A stretch of DNA of 64,000 nucleotides from CAMLJR01 sp964631955 (GCA_964631955.1 CAZWBA010000002.1:372001-436000); one strand, 5' to 3'; counted from the stretch's first letter, positions 50,217-59,417 are shown. Program-made: numbers and translations. The notes: generated by a model from the sequence alone, not told the origin.

Positions 50217-52142
50217 CTATTGCACTGCTGGCGCGGGATTAGCGGCCTCCGCCGGCGCGGCATTCGATTCCACCGGCGTTACAGGCGATTCGGCGGGAGA
50301 ATTGTCGGGCGCGGCTTGCGCGTTGAGCGACTCCGTTGCATTTATCTGTTCGACGCCCGGTGCAACCGATGTCTCAGCAGGTTTACGCGGCGCCGCCAAT
50401 CGCGTCTGCGCGGCCTGTAACGCAGGAATGATCTGCGTTTTACAGCTCGATTGTGTCTGCCATTCCTTGTCTATGATTTCGTTTTTGTACGACGAGGTGT
50501 TGAGATCCTGCAGCGTGATATCGGTGATTTTATTACCGCTGAATTTTATCAGCGCGCGCAGCGCATCCTCGCGTTCATCCAGCGTGTAAATGAGAAAGCC
50601 TTCGTTCTGTCCGATCTGATAGGGCGACTGATAAAAGCAACCCACGCTTTTCACCTTGAAATGACTGAGCGCCGGCGCAACTTCGTCAAATCCTCTGCGC
50701 TCGCTGAGATTATCGGCGAACAGATTGGTCATCGGCCGCAAAACAATTTGCGTTTCGAATAAGTGCTTGAGTTCGATTTCGGCCTGCTGCGGTGCGTTTT
50801 GTGTTTGCAGCAGGGCGTGAGCGAAATCGGGAAATAAATTCTGTGTCAATTGCGTAAACGTGCGCGAACTGCGACGCGCGTATTCGACATCGGATAATTT
50901 GATGATATTGACCAGCCCCGGAAACCATCTGTCGAGCACCGTCGCGTAATCGCGCGCACCGGCGGTGATGCAACTCGACTTCATGAATTTGGGATCAGTG
51001 CCCCAATGATCGTTGATCTGCATTAATGCCGCGTTGTACCAGATCGCGCGATCGGGCAGCGTCAGCGGTGCGGCATCGATAATTTTGCGAATTTCATCGC
51101 AGCCCGTCTGTATGGACCCGGGGCCGCTCGCCTCGCGCGCGAGTTTCAACATCGGCGATGGCGTATCGGCATTCAATTTCTGCAGCAGCGAAGGCTGTGT
51201 GACCGGCGCATTGCTCGCGGGTGCGATGATGCTTTTGTCGGTCGGATCGATTCTGGGCCAGTGCTCTTCTTTCGAGTCATTGGCATGAAGTTCGACTTCG
51301 CGCGTAAATACTGACGGCGCATAGACTACCTTGAAGTCTATGCGCAACACGGGACGAATTTTATTTTTGTATTTTTCCGGATTGTTGATGATGTCGGTGA
51401 ACGAGCTGCCGAAGCCGCGCTCGGCCATTTGCACGGTGACACTCCACGTATCGATGCCTTCGCGCAATGCCCTGTAATCGATGGGCAGCGTCACCCAGTC
51501 TGTCGCCGCGGTGCCCGCGATTTTTCCATACGATGTGCTCAGCGTTTGCATCGCGCTCGAATTCAGCGGCGTGGTAATGGCTGCGGCGGCACCGATCGGC
51601 GTAAACGCCTGCATGACCGACAGTGTCTGCGTGGCGAGATTCGATAAATTTTCACTTTTGTTGTTGGAATATTTGAAGGCGATGCGGATCGTGCCGAAAT
51701 CGTCGAGGTCTTTCATTGGCGTGAAAGGAATGACGTCGACGACGCTCAATTCCGAGCCGGTGCACACCGGCGTTCCACTCGCGGCATCGCGCGTGTAAAT
51801 CGGCACTTCGACGGGATTTGGCAATGTATCGATACCGCGCGCGGTGGCGGTAATCAGAATCGACGATTGCTCCTTGACCCAGGAGTCGCCGATGAATCCG
51901 CAATACATATCGCCTTCGGCGCCTTTGACGACATACGTATGCGCGACGACTTTGAAATAGCCGGGATCGTAAGCGAGGTTGCCGAGCCAGCGCGGTTTTT
52001 GCGTGTCACTCAAACTCGTATAGGGAATATCGGCGCGCTTGGTTTGCTGATCGAGCATCAGCATTTTCTGGCCGGCCTGCGCACAGCCGGTACTGCACAA
52101 CATCACCAGACCCATCGAAAAGAATTTTACTGACAAACGCAT
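50217..52142 (-). CDS. large exported protein of unknown function
   Basis: This 641-residue protein has a signal peptide with a possible lipobox (MGLVMLCSTGCAQAG; STGC is a weak match), so it is either a lipoprotein or periplasmic. The next ~300 residues look beta-rich (YFKVVAHTYVVKGAEGDMYCGF, SVTVQMAERGFGSSFTDII). A helical segment follows, with a DRAIWYNAALMQIND motif, and a Pro/Ala/Glu-rich tail of about 60 residues suggesting a spacer. Cysteines are few and could pair. I do not recognise the family. It is followed by the coiled-coil gene and preceded by another small exported gene. Confidence 0.7.
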   Translation of the reverse strand: MRLSVKFFSMGLVMLCSTGCAQAGQKMLMLDQQTKRADIPYTSLSDTQKPRWLGNLAYDPGYFKVVAHTYVVKGAEGDMYCGFIGDSWVKEQSSILITATARGIDTLPNPVEVPIYTRDAASGTPVCTGSELSVVDVIPFTPMKDLDDFGTIRIAFKYSNNKSENLSNLATQTLSVMQAFTPIGAAAAITTPLNSSAMQTLSTSYGKIAGTAATDWVTLPIDYRALREGIDTWSVTVQMAERGFGSSFTDIINNPEKYKNKIRPVLRIDFKVVYAPSVFTREVELHANDSKEEHWPRIDPTDKSIIAPASNAPVTQPSLLQKLNADTPSPMLKLAREASGPGSIQTGCDEIRKIIDAAPLTLPDRAIWYNAALMQINDHWGTDPKFMKSSCITAGARDYATVLDRWFPGLVNIIKLSDVEYARRSSRTFTQLTQNLFPDFAHALLQTQNAPQQAEIELKHLFETQIVLRPMTNLFADNLSERRGFDEVAPALSHFKVKSVGCFYQSPYQIGQNEGFLIYTLDEREDALRALIKFSGNKITDITLQDLNTSSYKNEIIDKEWQTQSSCKTQIIPALQAAQTRLAAPRKPAETSVAPGVEQINATESLNAQAAPDNSPAESPVTPVESNAAPAEAANPAPAVQ

Positions 52143-52279
52143 GGCAGCCCTTGGGCACGGAAACGGCGCCGTATTAGACAGCGCTTCAGTGGAGCGTTCC
52201 CGACCTCGATTCGGCCGCCATGATAACTCAAGCCCCGCACGCGCCCGAATGGCTCACGATATATGGCTTGAGGCGGCGA

Positions 52280-52696
52280 TCAGCCGGATGTGTAGCCCAT
52301 TTTCTGTTTTATGTAGACAGGAGGACTGGGGGGGCTTTTATAGGCGCGGCCCGTGTAGATTTTTTCATAGCATTCGGATTGCGGCGTTTGCACATTCGAA
52401 ATCACCAGGTCAACGACGCCTTCTTCATTGATTCTTATAATCTGGGTCACTCCGTCGCCTGGAAGCTCACTGCAGATTTTCTTTTCATCGAGCGCCATGC
52501 CGCTATCGTCGGTCATGCGTTGAATAAGATAACCTCGCGTGGCGGTATCGTATGGCTTGATGAGTTTTTCGGCTTCGGAAAAATCCATCGCGGAGGAGGC
52601 GAGCGGAACCATGCACAGGATTATTCCGCAGCGTTTGGCGATTTCAATTCGAACTGGCCGCAAGACGGCGCAATCCCCCCTGTTACCCTTATTCAT
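52280..52696 (-). CDS. small exported protein, unknown function
   Basis: This 138-residue protein has an unusual basic leader (~20 residues) before the hydrophobic stretch CGIILCMVPLASSAMDFSEA, so either the start is further in or it has a long signal n-region. The mature part has two cysteines (KICSELPG, QSECYEKIY) that could form a disulfide. No family recognised. It lies upstream of the large exported gene, same strand, with 137 bp between. Confidence 0.6.
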   Translation of the reverse strand: MNKGNRGDCAVLRPVRIEIAKRCGIILCMVPLASSAMDFSEAEKLIKPYDTATRGYLIQRMTDDSGMALDEKKICSELPGDGVTQIIRINEEGVVDLVISNVQTPQSECYEKIYTGRAYKSPPSPPVYIKQKMGYTSG

Positions 52697-52791
52697 ATTT
52701 CACCTTCCTAGTTATTATGTGCCATCACTGTAGCGGCTTTGCCTAACACTCTCCATTAGAGAGGCGGCAACGCCGGAAGTTTTAGACGGCG

Positions 52792-52983
52792 TCACTTTTC
52801 CTCGCGAGCGGGCGCCGACTTTCCCATGCGCGAGCGGTGAAGCGCATCCTCCCTGTGAATGGCAATCTCGATGGGCGCTGCAATTCCCAGGCGCACCTGC
52901 CCGCCCTTGATCCGCAATACCGTAATAGTGATGTGCTCACCAATTCTGAGCGTTTCAGAGATACGTCGCGACAGCACCAGCAT
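52792..52983 (-). CDS. csrA: CsrA/RsmA family RNA-binding regulator
   Basis: This 63-residue protein begins MLVLSRRISETLRIGEHITITVL and has GGQVRLGIAAPIEIAIHRED, the two RNA-binding edges (RR near residue 6 and HRE near residue 45) intact. CsrA dimers bind GGA-rich leader RNA and repress or stabilise mRNAs. The usual chromosomal csrA lies beside alaS; this copy stands alone, so it is probably a paralogue. The C-terminal tail (SRMGKSAPAREEK) is short and charged. Confidence 0.92.
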   Translation of the reverse strand: MLVLSRRISETLRIGEHITITVLRIKGGQVRLGIAAPIEIAIHREDALHRSRMGKSAPAREEK

Positions 52984-53147
52984 TTGCCAGCCTCCCTCCG
53001 TTTTATGTTTCGATAGATTCCATATCAGACATCGCCGCCTTCATATTATCCAATAATTACGTAAAAAACATATTTTTATTTTTTGTTTATCGTAATATTT
53101 ATTAATCGAAGGCGCGCTGCATGGCAGCGACGTAAAGGAAAGCCGCG

Positions 53148-53648
53148 ATGGGACCGACTGTTGCATCGATATGGGGAGCAGGGATAATGGCCGCCGATAA
53201 TAAATCGCACAGTGATGACGAAGAATTCGATCTCATGAGAGCAGAAGTATTTGAAATTGCCGCGAACGCCGTGAGTTTTCATGGCGCCAACGAGAAAACG
53301 CCGAGAATCGTGCTGGCCGCACGCGCGGTAATGGTCGACGGCATGCGCCCCGCCGATGCCGCCGATAAATTCGATTTCCCGCGCGAGCGCATTTCCGAAG
53401 CGGTCGGCCGCATCCGCGACAAATGGAGCGCCATCTGTGAAGAAAACGGCTGGGTTACCGAGACATTTTCACTGCCGCCGAAACTCGTCGAATTGATCCG
53501 CGAAATCGAACGCGATGCGCTGACACCATTATTGGAAGAAACGCTGATCCGGCGTAAAAAGAAAATGGATCTGGCGAAGACCACATTGTTGAAGGTGGCG
53601 GAGAAAGAACCCACGACCTATCGCAATAAACCGACGAAAAAGCGCTGA
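53148..53648 (+). CDS. TrfB/KorA-like DNA-binding protein
   Basis: The 166 residues include a helix-turn-helix region matching TrfB/KorA-type proteins: TPRIVLAARAVMVDGMRPADAADKFDFPRERISEAVGRIRDKW (about 50-90). An acidic leader precedes it and a Lys-rich C-terminus (RRKKKMDLAKTTLLK) follows. In plasmids such proteins regulate partition and transfer genes; the chromosomal role is unknown. Two starts fit: ATG 53148 (AAGGA upstream) or ATG 53187 (GGAG upstream). It is divergent from csrA. Confidence 0.7.
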   Translation: MGPTVASIWGAGIMAADNKSHSDDEEFDLMRAEVFEIAANAVSFHGANEKTPRIVLAARAVMVDGMRPADAADKFDFPRERISEAVGRIRDKWSAICEENGWVTETFSLPPKLVELIREIERDALTPLLEETLIRRKKKMDLAKTTLLKVAEKEPTTYRNKPTKKR

Positions 53649-53769
53649 TCCATTCCTGGAAATTGCTATCGAAGATGGGAACGGGCTGCCCTCGATGAGC
53701 GTCAGCCCGAAAATTTCCGTATGGAGTTTTTTTGCCGCACAGCATTCTTCATGGCGGCAAAACAGATAA

Positions 53770-54282
53770 TTATTTAATAACGCCGCAGGCGACACGCCCG
53801 CCGCCGCCACCCAGTGCTGCCGGATGGTCAGAATGATTGTCGCCACCTGCATGCACCATCAGCGCTTTCGATTTGATATCGCTGAGCTTGAGACGCGGCG
53901 CCAGCACCGGCTGCACAGATGAGCCATCGGCCACTACGTACAATGGCGGCAAATCGCCGAGATGGCCATCTCCCCACGGCGCGCCATGCACATTGCTGGA
54001 GGCAGGATCATAGTGACCGCCCGCAGCACCTGCAGGCACTTTTTTGCCATCCTTCTCATTCGTATCGCAGCTCGGATTCTGATGAAGATGAAAGCCGTGC
54101 ACGCCGGGCACCAAGCCTTTGAGCGCAGGCGTGAACACCACACCGTGTTTCGATTCGGAAATCGTCACCTGACCCACACTCGCGCCAACACCCTTCTCAT
54201 CGACCAGATTTATCGGCACGACGAGATCCGCGAAAGCATGCGCGGCAGCAAATGAAACGAAAAACAACATTGGTTTTTTCAC
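53770..54282 (-). CDS. sodC: periplasmic Cu/Zn superoxide dismutase
   Basis: This 170-residue precursor has a signal peptide (PMLFFVSFAAAHAFA). The mature enzyme has copper and zinc ligands in GVHGFHLHQNPSCD, GGHYDPASSNVHGAP and a final HAGGDNHSDHPAALGGGGGRVACG with the catalytic-arginine region. It removes superoxide in the periplasm. It starts with GTG, 7 nt after GGAGG. It is convergent with the TrfB-like gene (121 bp apart). Confidence 0.97.
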   Translation of the reverse strand: MKKPMLFFVSFAAAHAFADLVVPINLVDEKGVGASVGQVTISESKHGVVFTPALKGLVPGVHGFHLHQNPSCDTNEKDGKKVPAGAAGGHYDPASSNVHGAPWGDGHLGDLPPLYVVADGSSVQPVLAPRLKLSDIKSKALMVHAGGDNHSDHPAALGGGGGRVACGVIK

Positions 54283-54431
54283 GATGTTTCCTCCGTGGAC
54301 TGGATATTTACAGTTGCCGATCCGGCACCGACTGAACCCGCAAATATTTTCAGCCGCGATTTTGCCTGCTGGGGCAATGAATGTCAGTGCAATTTATCCA
54401 TAAATGCGGCATGCGAACGCTCAATGGGAAA

Positions 54432-55442
54432 CTAGCGCGACAGCGTAATCGATAAATAAATGATGTAGAGCACGCCATTGCCGAGCAACACCCACACCGG
54501 CAAGCCTTTCGAACGCCAATTTAGGCGCAGCCATGCGGCTGCAATCAACGTGACTATCACACCGCTCAATACTTCGATACGCGGCTCCCACGGTGTGAGC
54601 ATGATGCCTATCGCGGGTAATAATGTTCCCTGAAATACCATCGCACCGGTGATATTGCCGAAGGCGAGCGTGTCTTTGCCGCGGCGAATCCACAAAATGC
54701 TGTTCACTTTTTCCGGCAGTTCGGTGGCGATCGGAATAATCAGCAGCGATAACAGCAGCGCGGAAATGCCGAGTAATTGCGAAAGATCTTCGACGCCGTG
54801 AATAAATCCTTTGGCGCCAGTGATTAATAACGCAAGCCCTGCGATCAATTGCAATATGATCGTAAACATATTTTCGGGCAGACCGAGGCGACACAAAAAC
54901 ATTTTGGATTCGGCTTCGGTGCCATGACCCGTATCGACCAGATGTTGCGATGCGCGCAGTGTCAGCAAAATGTAAATGAAATAGGTAAAAACGAGCGCGG
55001 CGCTCATCCCGACACGCACGACATTGTGTTCGCGCGGTACGAACATCGCTGCAGCCGCGATAATGAATGCAATGAGAAAGAAATGCAGATCGCGGTGAAA
55101 ACCGGTGCGCTCAGGATGAACCCAGCCTGTCGGCTTGCGACGGCGCAATATCGCTACCGCCATGAGGCAGGTCGACAGCGTCGATAACATCAGCGGCGCA
55201 CCGAGAATTGCGCCGACACCGATTTCCTCGTTGGTGCTCATGTTGGTGGTGCCGGCGAATATTGCCAGCAAGGGCACCAGGGTCTCCGGCAACGCGGTAC
55301 CCACCGCCGCGAACAGCGAGCCGGTGACCCCTTCCGAGATTTTCAGCCTTTCACCCAGATGCTCCAGCGCATTGGTAAACACTTCCGCCGCTACGAGGAT
55401 AATCAGCAAGGTGAAAATGAGCTGGATCAGCAGTGGCGTCAT
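54432..55442 (-). CDS. sodium/calcium exchanger family (CaCA) transporter
   Basis: This protein of about 336 residues has some ten membrane helices in two related halves, each with an alpha-repeat: GSLFAAVGTALPETLVPLLAI in the first and SLLIIPIATELPEKVNSIL in the second. The Glu residues in GTALPE and ATELPE are the ion-binding positions. It probably exchanges Ca2+ or another cation for Na+ or H+. The start at ATG 55442 is chosen because the longer frame begins with a polar, unrelated stretch. It follows dinB on the same strand with a 47-bp gap. Confidence 0.88.
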   Translation of the reverse strand: MTPLLIQLIFTLLIILVAAEVFTNALEHLGERLKISEGVTGSLFAAVGTALPETLVPLLAIFAGTTNMSTNEEIGVGAILGAPLMLSTLSTCLMAVAILRRRKPTGWVHPERTGFHRDLHFFLIAFIIAAAAMFVPREHNVVRVGMSAALVFTYFIYILLTLRASQHLVDTGHGTEAESKMFLCRLGLPENMFTIILQLIAGLALLITGAKGFIHGVEDLSQLLGISALLLSLLIIPIATELPEKVNSILWIRRGKDTLAFGNITGAMVFQGTLLPAIGIMLTPWEPRIEVLSGVIVTLIAAAWLRLNWRSKGLPVWVLLGNGVLYIIYLSITLSR

Positions 55443-55489
55443 GATGCGCTCTCTTGTTCTTGTCGACGCCGAAGTGTAAGGGCGAGCGT

Positions 55490-56572
55490 TCAATTAAACA
55501 ATTCGAGCTGCGCATCGGATCTGTCAGCCGCAAGACGCACGCCCACACCGAGCAAACGCACAGGTTTCTGCCGACGCTGAAAACCCGTTTCGAGCAGCTT
55601 TTCGAAACGGGACACCTGGGCGAACAGCCCCGATTGCGCGATCGAGCCACCACATTCGACCGTGGTACGCGTGAAATCGGCAAATCGGATTTTAAGAAAA
55701 AGCTTGTTGGCGCTGCGTTCGGCGCGCGAGTGCCGAATGCGTTCGCGCAGCTTCGCCAGCAGCTGTGGTAATTGCTGTCTGCACGCGGCAAGACTCGGCA
55801 CATCGCTGGAATAGGTTTCTTCCACGCTGATCGATTTGCGCTCACGCGATGGATTGACTTCGCGCTCATCGATGCCGCGGCATAATTCGTACAGACGTTC
55901 GCCGAAACGCCCGAACTGCTGCAGCAGTTGCGTTGGCGACCATGAGCGTAAATCCGCGCAGGTATAAACACCGTGCCGCTTCAATTTTTCTGCGGTGACT
56001 TTACCGACACCAAATAATTTATCGATGGGCAGTTGCGCGACGAAGTCATCGACCTGCTCGGGCGTCACGACAAATTGTCCATCGGGTTTATTCCAGTCAC
56101 TGGCGATTTTGGCGATGAATTTATTCGGCGCAATCCCCGCCGAGGCGGTAATACCCACCTCTTTGGCAATGCGCGAACGAATATCGCGCGCAATCAGGGT
56201 TGCGCTGCCATTGCAGCGCGCCGAATGCGTCACATCAAGAAAGGCTTCATCGAGCGACAGCGGTTCGATGAGATCGGTGTAATCGTTATAGATATGAAGA
56301 ATTTGTCTGGAGGCTTCGCGATATTTGTCGAAAGCGGGCGGTATCAACACCAGCTCAGGACATAATCTCAGCGCGTGCCCGGTCGCCATCGCCGAGCGCA
56401 CACCAAAACGACGCGCTTCATAATTGCAGGTGGCGATGACGCCGCGCTGACTCGCACGCCCGCCGACCGCAATCGGCAGATGACGCAGCGAGGGATCGTC
56501 GCGCATTTCCACGGCGGCATAAAAACAGTCGCAATCGCAGTGAATGATTTTGTGCAGCGCGGCTGGCGGCAT
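55490..56572 (-). CDS. dinB: DNA polymerase IV (Y family)
   Basis: This translesion polymerase of about 360 residues has the N-terminal metal site IIHCDCDCFYAAVEM, RGVIATCNYEARRFGVRSAM, the second acidic site PLSLDEAFLDVT and the GIAPNKFIAKIASDWNKPDG loop. The C-terminus ends AQLELFN, a sliding-clamp binding motif. The start MPPAALHK has AGG 5 nt upstream. It lies 10 bp after the small membrane gene, behind a promoter with two LexA boxes, so it is expected to be SOS-induced. Confidence 0.96.
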   Translation of the reverse strand: MPPAALHKIIHCDCDCFYAAVEMRDDPSLRHLPIAVGGRASQRGVIATCNYEARRFGVRSAMATGHALRLCPELVLIPPAFDKYREASRQILHIYNDYTDLIEPLSLDEAFLDVTHSARCNGSATLIARDIRSRIAKEVGITASAGIAPNKFIAKIASDWNKPDGQFVVTPEQVDDFVAQLPIDKLFGVGKVTAEKLKRHGVYTCADLRSWSPTQLLQQFGRFGERLYELCRGIDEREVNPSRERKSISVEETYSSDVPSLAACRQQLPQLLAKLRERIRHSRAERSANKLFLKIRFADFTRTTVECGGSIAQSGLFAQVSRFEKLLETGFQRRQKPVRLLGVGVRLAADRSDAQLELFN

Positions 56573-56582
56573 GGTTGCCTGT

Positions 56583-56852
56583 TCACACCGCCACGACCAG
56601 CGCCAGCAGGCTCGACACGCCGCTCGCCACGGGCAGCAATGCCGCGACGCCGTCGGTCTCACCACGCTGGCGCAGCCGGTGCTCATACAGCAGGCCTGCC
56701 ATGGCGCCGCTCAGCGCCAGTAGCAGAGAGGTGCGCAACCAGATCATCTGAATGCCGACGCCGATCAGGATCAATAACAGACCGCACAACAGCCCACCAA
56801 GCTGCGACCAACGCAACAACATGATTTCTCTGGTATTCCCTTCGTGTACCAC
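56583..56852 (-). CDS. small membrane protein cotranscribed with dinB, SOS-regulated
   Basis: This protein of about 89 residues has two or three membrane segments (QLGGLLCGLLLILIGVGI, TSLLLALSGAMAGLLYE and LLPVASGVSSLLALVVAV). The start GTG 56852 lies 9 nt after AAGG; GTG 56861 and ATG 56822 are alternatives. No family was recognised. It is the first gene after a promoter overlapped by two LexA boxes and only 10 bp before dinB. By analogy with other SOS-induced small membrane proteins it could affect division or the envelope during DNA damage, but that is inference. Confidence 0.75.
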   Translation of the reverse strand: MVHEGNTREIMLLRWSQLGGLLCGLLLILIGVGIQMIWLRTSLLLALSGAMAGLLYEHRLRQRGETDGVAALLPVASGVSSLLALVVAV

Positions 56853-56871
56853 GATTTGCACCCTTACCTAA

Positions 56872-56887
56872 CTGTATGTTCGTACAG
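56872..56887 (-). promoter_or_regulatory. LexA box 1 (SOS operator), overlapping the -10
   Basis: CTGT-N8-ACAG (CTGTATGTTCGTACAG), an exact match to the gammaproteobacterial LexA consensus. On the minus strand it overlaps TACTGT (56889-56884), a plausible -10 element of the promoter of the membrane protein-dinB pair. It lies 20 bp from the chosen start codon. Confidence 0.88.
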
Positions 56888-56913
56888 TATGGCAAAAATT
56901 TATCCACTGTCAA
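56884..56913 (-). promoter_or_regulatory. predicted SOS promoter for the membrane protein-dinB operon
   Basis: The minus strand reads TTGACA (56913-56908), an 18-bp spacer and TACTGT (56889-56884). The -35 matches the consensus exactly; the -10 is weak. Both elements lie inside LexA boxes, so bound LexA would exclude RNA polymerase. Confidence 0.7.
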
Positions 56914-56922
56914 TTCATACAG
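56907..56922 (-). promoter_or_regulatory. LexA box 2 (SOS operator), overlapping the -35
   Basis: CTGT-N8-ACAG (CTGTCAATTCATACAG). It includes the TTGACA -35 hexamer on the minus strand. Its centre lies 35 bp from box 1, about three to three and a half helical turns, so two LexA dimers could bind at once and give tight repression. Confidence 0.88.
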
Positions 56923-57086
56923 TGCTTTTTGTTAGGGTGTTGGGGACTGTTATTAATGCTCACTATCAAACTTATTACATCTTTTAATTTCCTTCTATTG
57001 ATGCGAACCCTTAAATTGGCCACGTAGCATCAGCAACGCCCGCTACTTAGGGGCAGCAACATCATCAACCACCAGGAGAGGCAGTC

Positions 57087-57650
57087 ATGTCATTGATCAA
57101 CACCACTATCAAACCGTTCAAAGCCACCGCGTATCACAACGGCAAATTCGTGCCCGTGTCGGATGCCGATCTGGCAGGCAAATGGTCCGTCGTATTTTTC
57201 TATCCGGCTGACTTTACGTTCGTGTGTCCGACCGAGTTGGGCGATCTGGCCGATCATTACGACACGTTCAAAAAACTGGGCGTAGAAATTTATTCGGTAT
57301 CGACCGACACGCATTTCACGCACAAGGCGTGGCATGACGCATCGGACACCATCAAGAAAATCCAGTACCCGATGATCGGCGATCCGACCGGCGTTATCAG
57401 CCGCAATTTCGAAGTGATGATCGAGGAAGAAGGTCTGGCACTGCGCGGTACGTTTGTGATTAACCCTGAAGGCCAAATCAAAATCATCGAAACGCACGAT
57501 CTCGGCATCGGCCGTTCGGCGACTGAGTTGATTCGCAAAATTCAAGCGGCTCAATACGTCGCAACGCACGATGGCGAAGTGTGCCCTGCAGCGTGGCAAC
57601 CCGGTGAGGAAACACTGGCACCGTCGTTGGATTTGGTTGGAAAGATCTAA
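57087..57650 (+). CDS. ahpC: alkyl hydroperoxide reductase subunit C (peroxiredoxin)
   Basis: This 187-residue typical 2-Cys peroxiredoxin reduces organic peroxides and H2O2. The peroxidatic Cys is in FTFVCPTELGDL and the resolving Cys in GEVCPAAW near the C-terminus. Length is identical to E. coli AhpC. GGAGAGG lies 9 nt before the ATG. It is followed by ahpF after 180 bp. Control by OxyR is usual for the family, but I could not find a convincing OxyR site in the 225-bp upstream region. Confidence 0.98.
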   Translation: MSLINTTIKPFKATAYHNGKFVPVSDADLAGKWSVVFFYPADFTFVCPTELGDLADHYDTFKKLGVEIYSVSTDTHFTHKAWHDASDTIKKIQYPMIGDPTGVISRNFEVMIEEEGLALRGTFVINPEGQIKIIETHDLGIGRSATELIRKIQAAQYVATHDGEVCPAAWQPGEETLAPSLDLVGKI

Positions 57651-57830
57651 TTACGCGCGGAACAAGCCGATCTGCCTGATTGTTTGCAGCGACCGTAGGC
57701 GGCATGGATGCCGCCTCCGAGCCTCCATGGATGGATTCACGGCGCGTCGTCGCAAATGATCAGGTAGAGCGGCGAATCGGTGGCAAATACTCGCTGCACC
57801 AAAGAAAAGTTTTTAAATTCGGAGTCGATC

Positions 57831-59417
57831 ATGTTAGACGCAAAATTGAAAGGCCAATTGAAGGCGTATCTCGAAAAACTTGTCGAGCCGATCGAAATCG
57901 TCGCAACGATCGGCACCGATACAAAATCCATTGAGATGCAAAATTTATTGCGCGAAATCGTCGAGCTGTCACCTTCGATTACGTATCGCGAAAACGATGA
58001 CGCAAACGAACGTACACCATCGTTTTCGATTGCGCGTAAAAACCAGGAAGGACGCGTGCGTTTCGCCGGCATCCCAATGGGCCACGAATTCACATCGCTC
58101 GTACTCGCTTTATTGCAAGTAAGCGGCTACGCGCCGAAAACTGAAGAGGCGCAAATCGAGCAGATCAAAAACCTCAGCGGCAAATTCGTGTTCGAAACGT
58201 ATATTTCGTTGTCGTGCCAGATCTGTCCCGATGTTGTGCAGGCGTTGAATTTGCTCGCGGTGTTGAACCCGAATATTCAACACACGATGATCGATGGCGG
58301 ATTGTTTCAGCAAGAAGTCGACGAGCGCAAAATCATGGCCGTGCCGACCGTGTATGTGAACGGCGAATCGTTCAGCCAGGGTCGCATCACACTCGATGAA
58401 ATTCTCGCGAAAATCGATAGCGGTGCCGGTGAGCGCGCAGCGGAAGAAATCAACAGCAAGGCAGCGTTCGATATGCTTATCGTCGGCGGCGGACCCGCGG
58501 GAGCATCGGCGGCGATTTACGCAGCGCGCAAAGGTATTCGCACGGGTGTGATCGCCGAGCGTTTTGGCGGCCAATTGCTCGACACCGTCGGCATCGAAAA
58601 TTTCATTTCGGTGAAAGCGACCGAAGGGCCGAAGCTGGTCGCCAATCTCGAACAGCACGTCAAGGAATACGATGTCGACGTGATGGTCAATCAGCGTGCC
58701 AGGAAATTAATTCCCGCAGCGCAAGAAGGCGGCTTGATTGAAATTGAATTGGAAAACGGCGCGCGCGTGCAAAGCCGTTCGGTGTTGCTCGCCACAGGCG
58801 CACGCTGGCGCGAAATGAATGTGCCGGGCGAAAAAGAATTTCGCGGACGCGGCGTTGCCTATTGCCCGCACTGCGATGGCCCGCTGTTCAAAGGCAAACG
58901 CGTTGCGGTGATCGGCGGCGGTAATTCGGGTGTCGAAGCGGCCATCGATCTCGCCAATATTGTCGCGCACGTCACCGTGCTCGAATTCGACAATCAATTG
59001 CGCGCCGATGCCGTGTTGCAAAGCAAGGCGCGCTCGTTGCCGAACATCACCATCATCACCGGTGCGCAAACCACCGAGGTGATCGGCGACGATAAAGTGA
59101 AAGCGTTGAATTACAAGGATCGTGCGAGCGGTGAAATACATACGGTCGAACTCGAAGGCATCTTCGTGCAAATCGGTTTGGTGCCGAATACCGATTGGCT
59201 CAAAGATACGGTGGCACTCACGCAGCGCGGTGAAATCGCTGTCGATGCGCGCGGTGTAACCAGTGTGCCCGGTGTGTTCGCGGCGGGCGATGTGACGAAT
59301 TCGCCGTTCAAGCAAATCATCATCGCGATGGGCAGCGGCGCGACGGCGGCACTCGGTGCGTTCGATTATCTGATTCGCACGCCAGTGCCGGCAAAAGAAG
59401 TCGCCAGTGCCGCCTGA
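57831..59417 (+). CDS. ahpF: alkyl hydroperoxide reductase subunit F
   Basis: This flavoprotein of about 528 residues reduces AhpC with NADH. The N-terminal tandem thioredoxin-like domain has SLSCQICPDVV with a redox CxxC. The FAD domain has VGGGPAGASAAIYAAR and the C-terminal thioredoxin-reductase part has CPHCDGPLFKG, VIGGGNSGVEAAIDLA and GVFAAGDVT. The start at 57831 has GGAG 6 nt upstream. An intrinsic terminator follows at 59443. Confidence 0.98.
   Translation: MLDAKLKGQLKAYLEKLVEPIEIVATIGTDTKSIEMQNLLREIVELSPSITYRENDDANERTPSFSIARKNQEGRVRFAGIPMGHEFTSLVLALLQVSGYAPKTEEAQIEQIKNLSGKFVFETYISLSCQICPDVVQALNLLAVLNPNIQHTMIDGGLFQQEVDERKIMAVPTVYVNGESFSQGRITLDEILAKIDSGAGERAAEEINSKAAFDMLIVGGGPAGASAAIYAARKGIRTGVIAERFGGQLLDTVGIENFISVKATEGPKLVANLEQHVKEYDVDVMVNQRARKLIPAAQEGGLIEIELENGARVQSRSVLLATGARWREMNVPGEKEFRGRGVAYCPHCDGPLFKGKRVAVIGGGNSGVEAAIDLANIVAHVTVLEFDNQLRADAVLQSKARSLPNITIITGAQTTEVIGDDKVKALNYKDRASGEIHTVELEGIFVQIGLVPNTDWLKDTVALTQRGEIAVDARGVTSVPGVFAAGDVTNSPFKQIIIAMGSGATAALGAFDYLIRTPVPAKEVASAA

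Noticed and set aside
56923..57086. SOS or OxyR control of ahpC
   Set aside because: The LexA boxes lie near the minus-strand gene, with -35 and -10 on that strand. I could not find a convincing OxyR site before ahpC.
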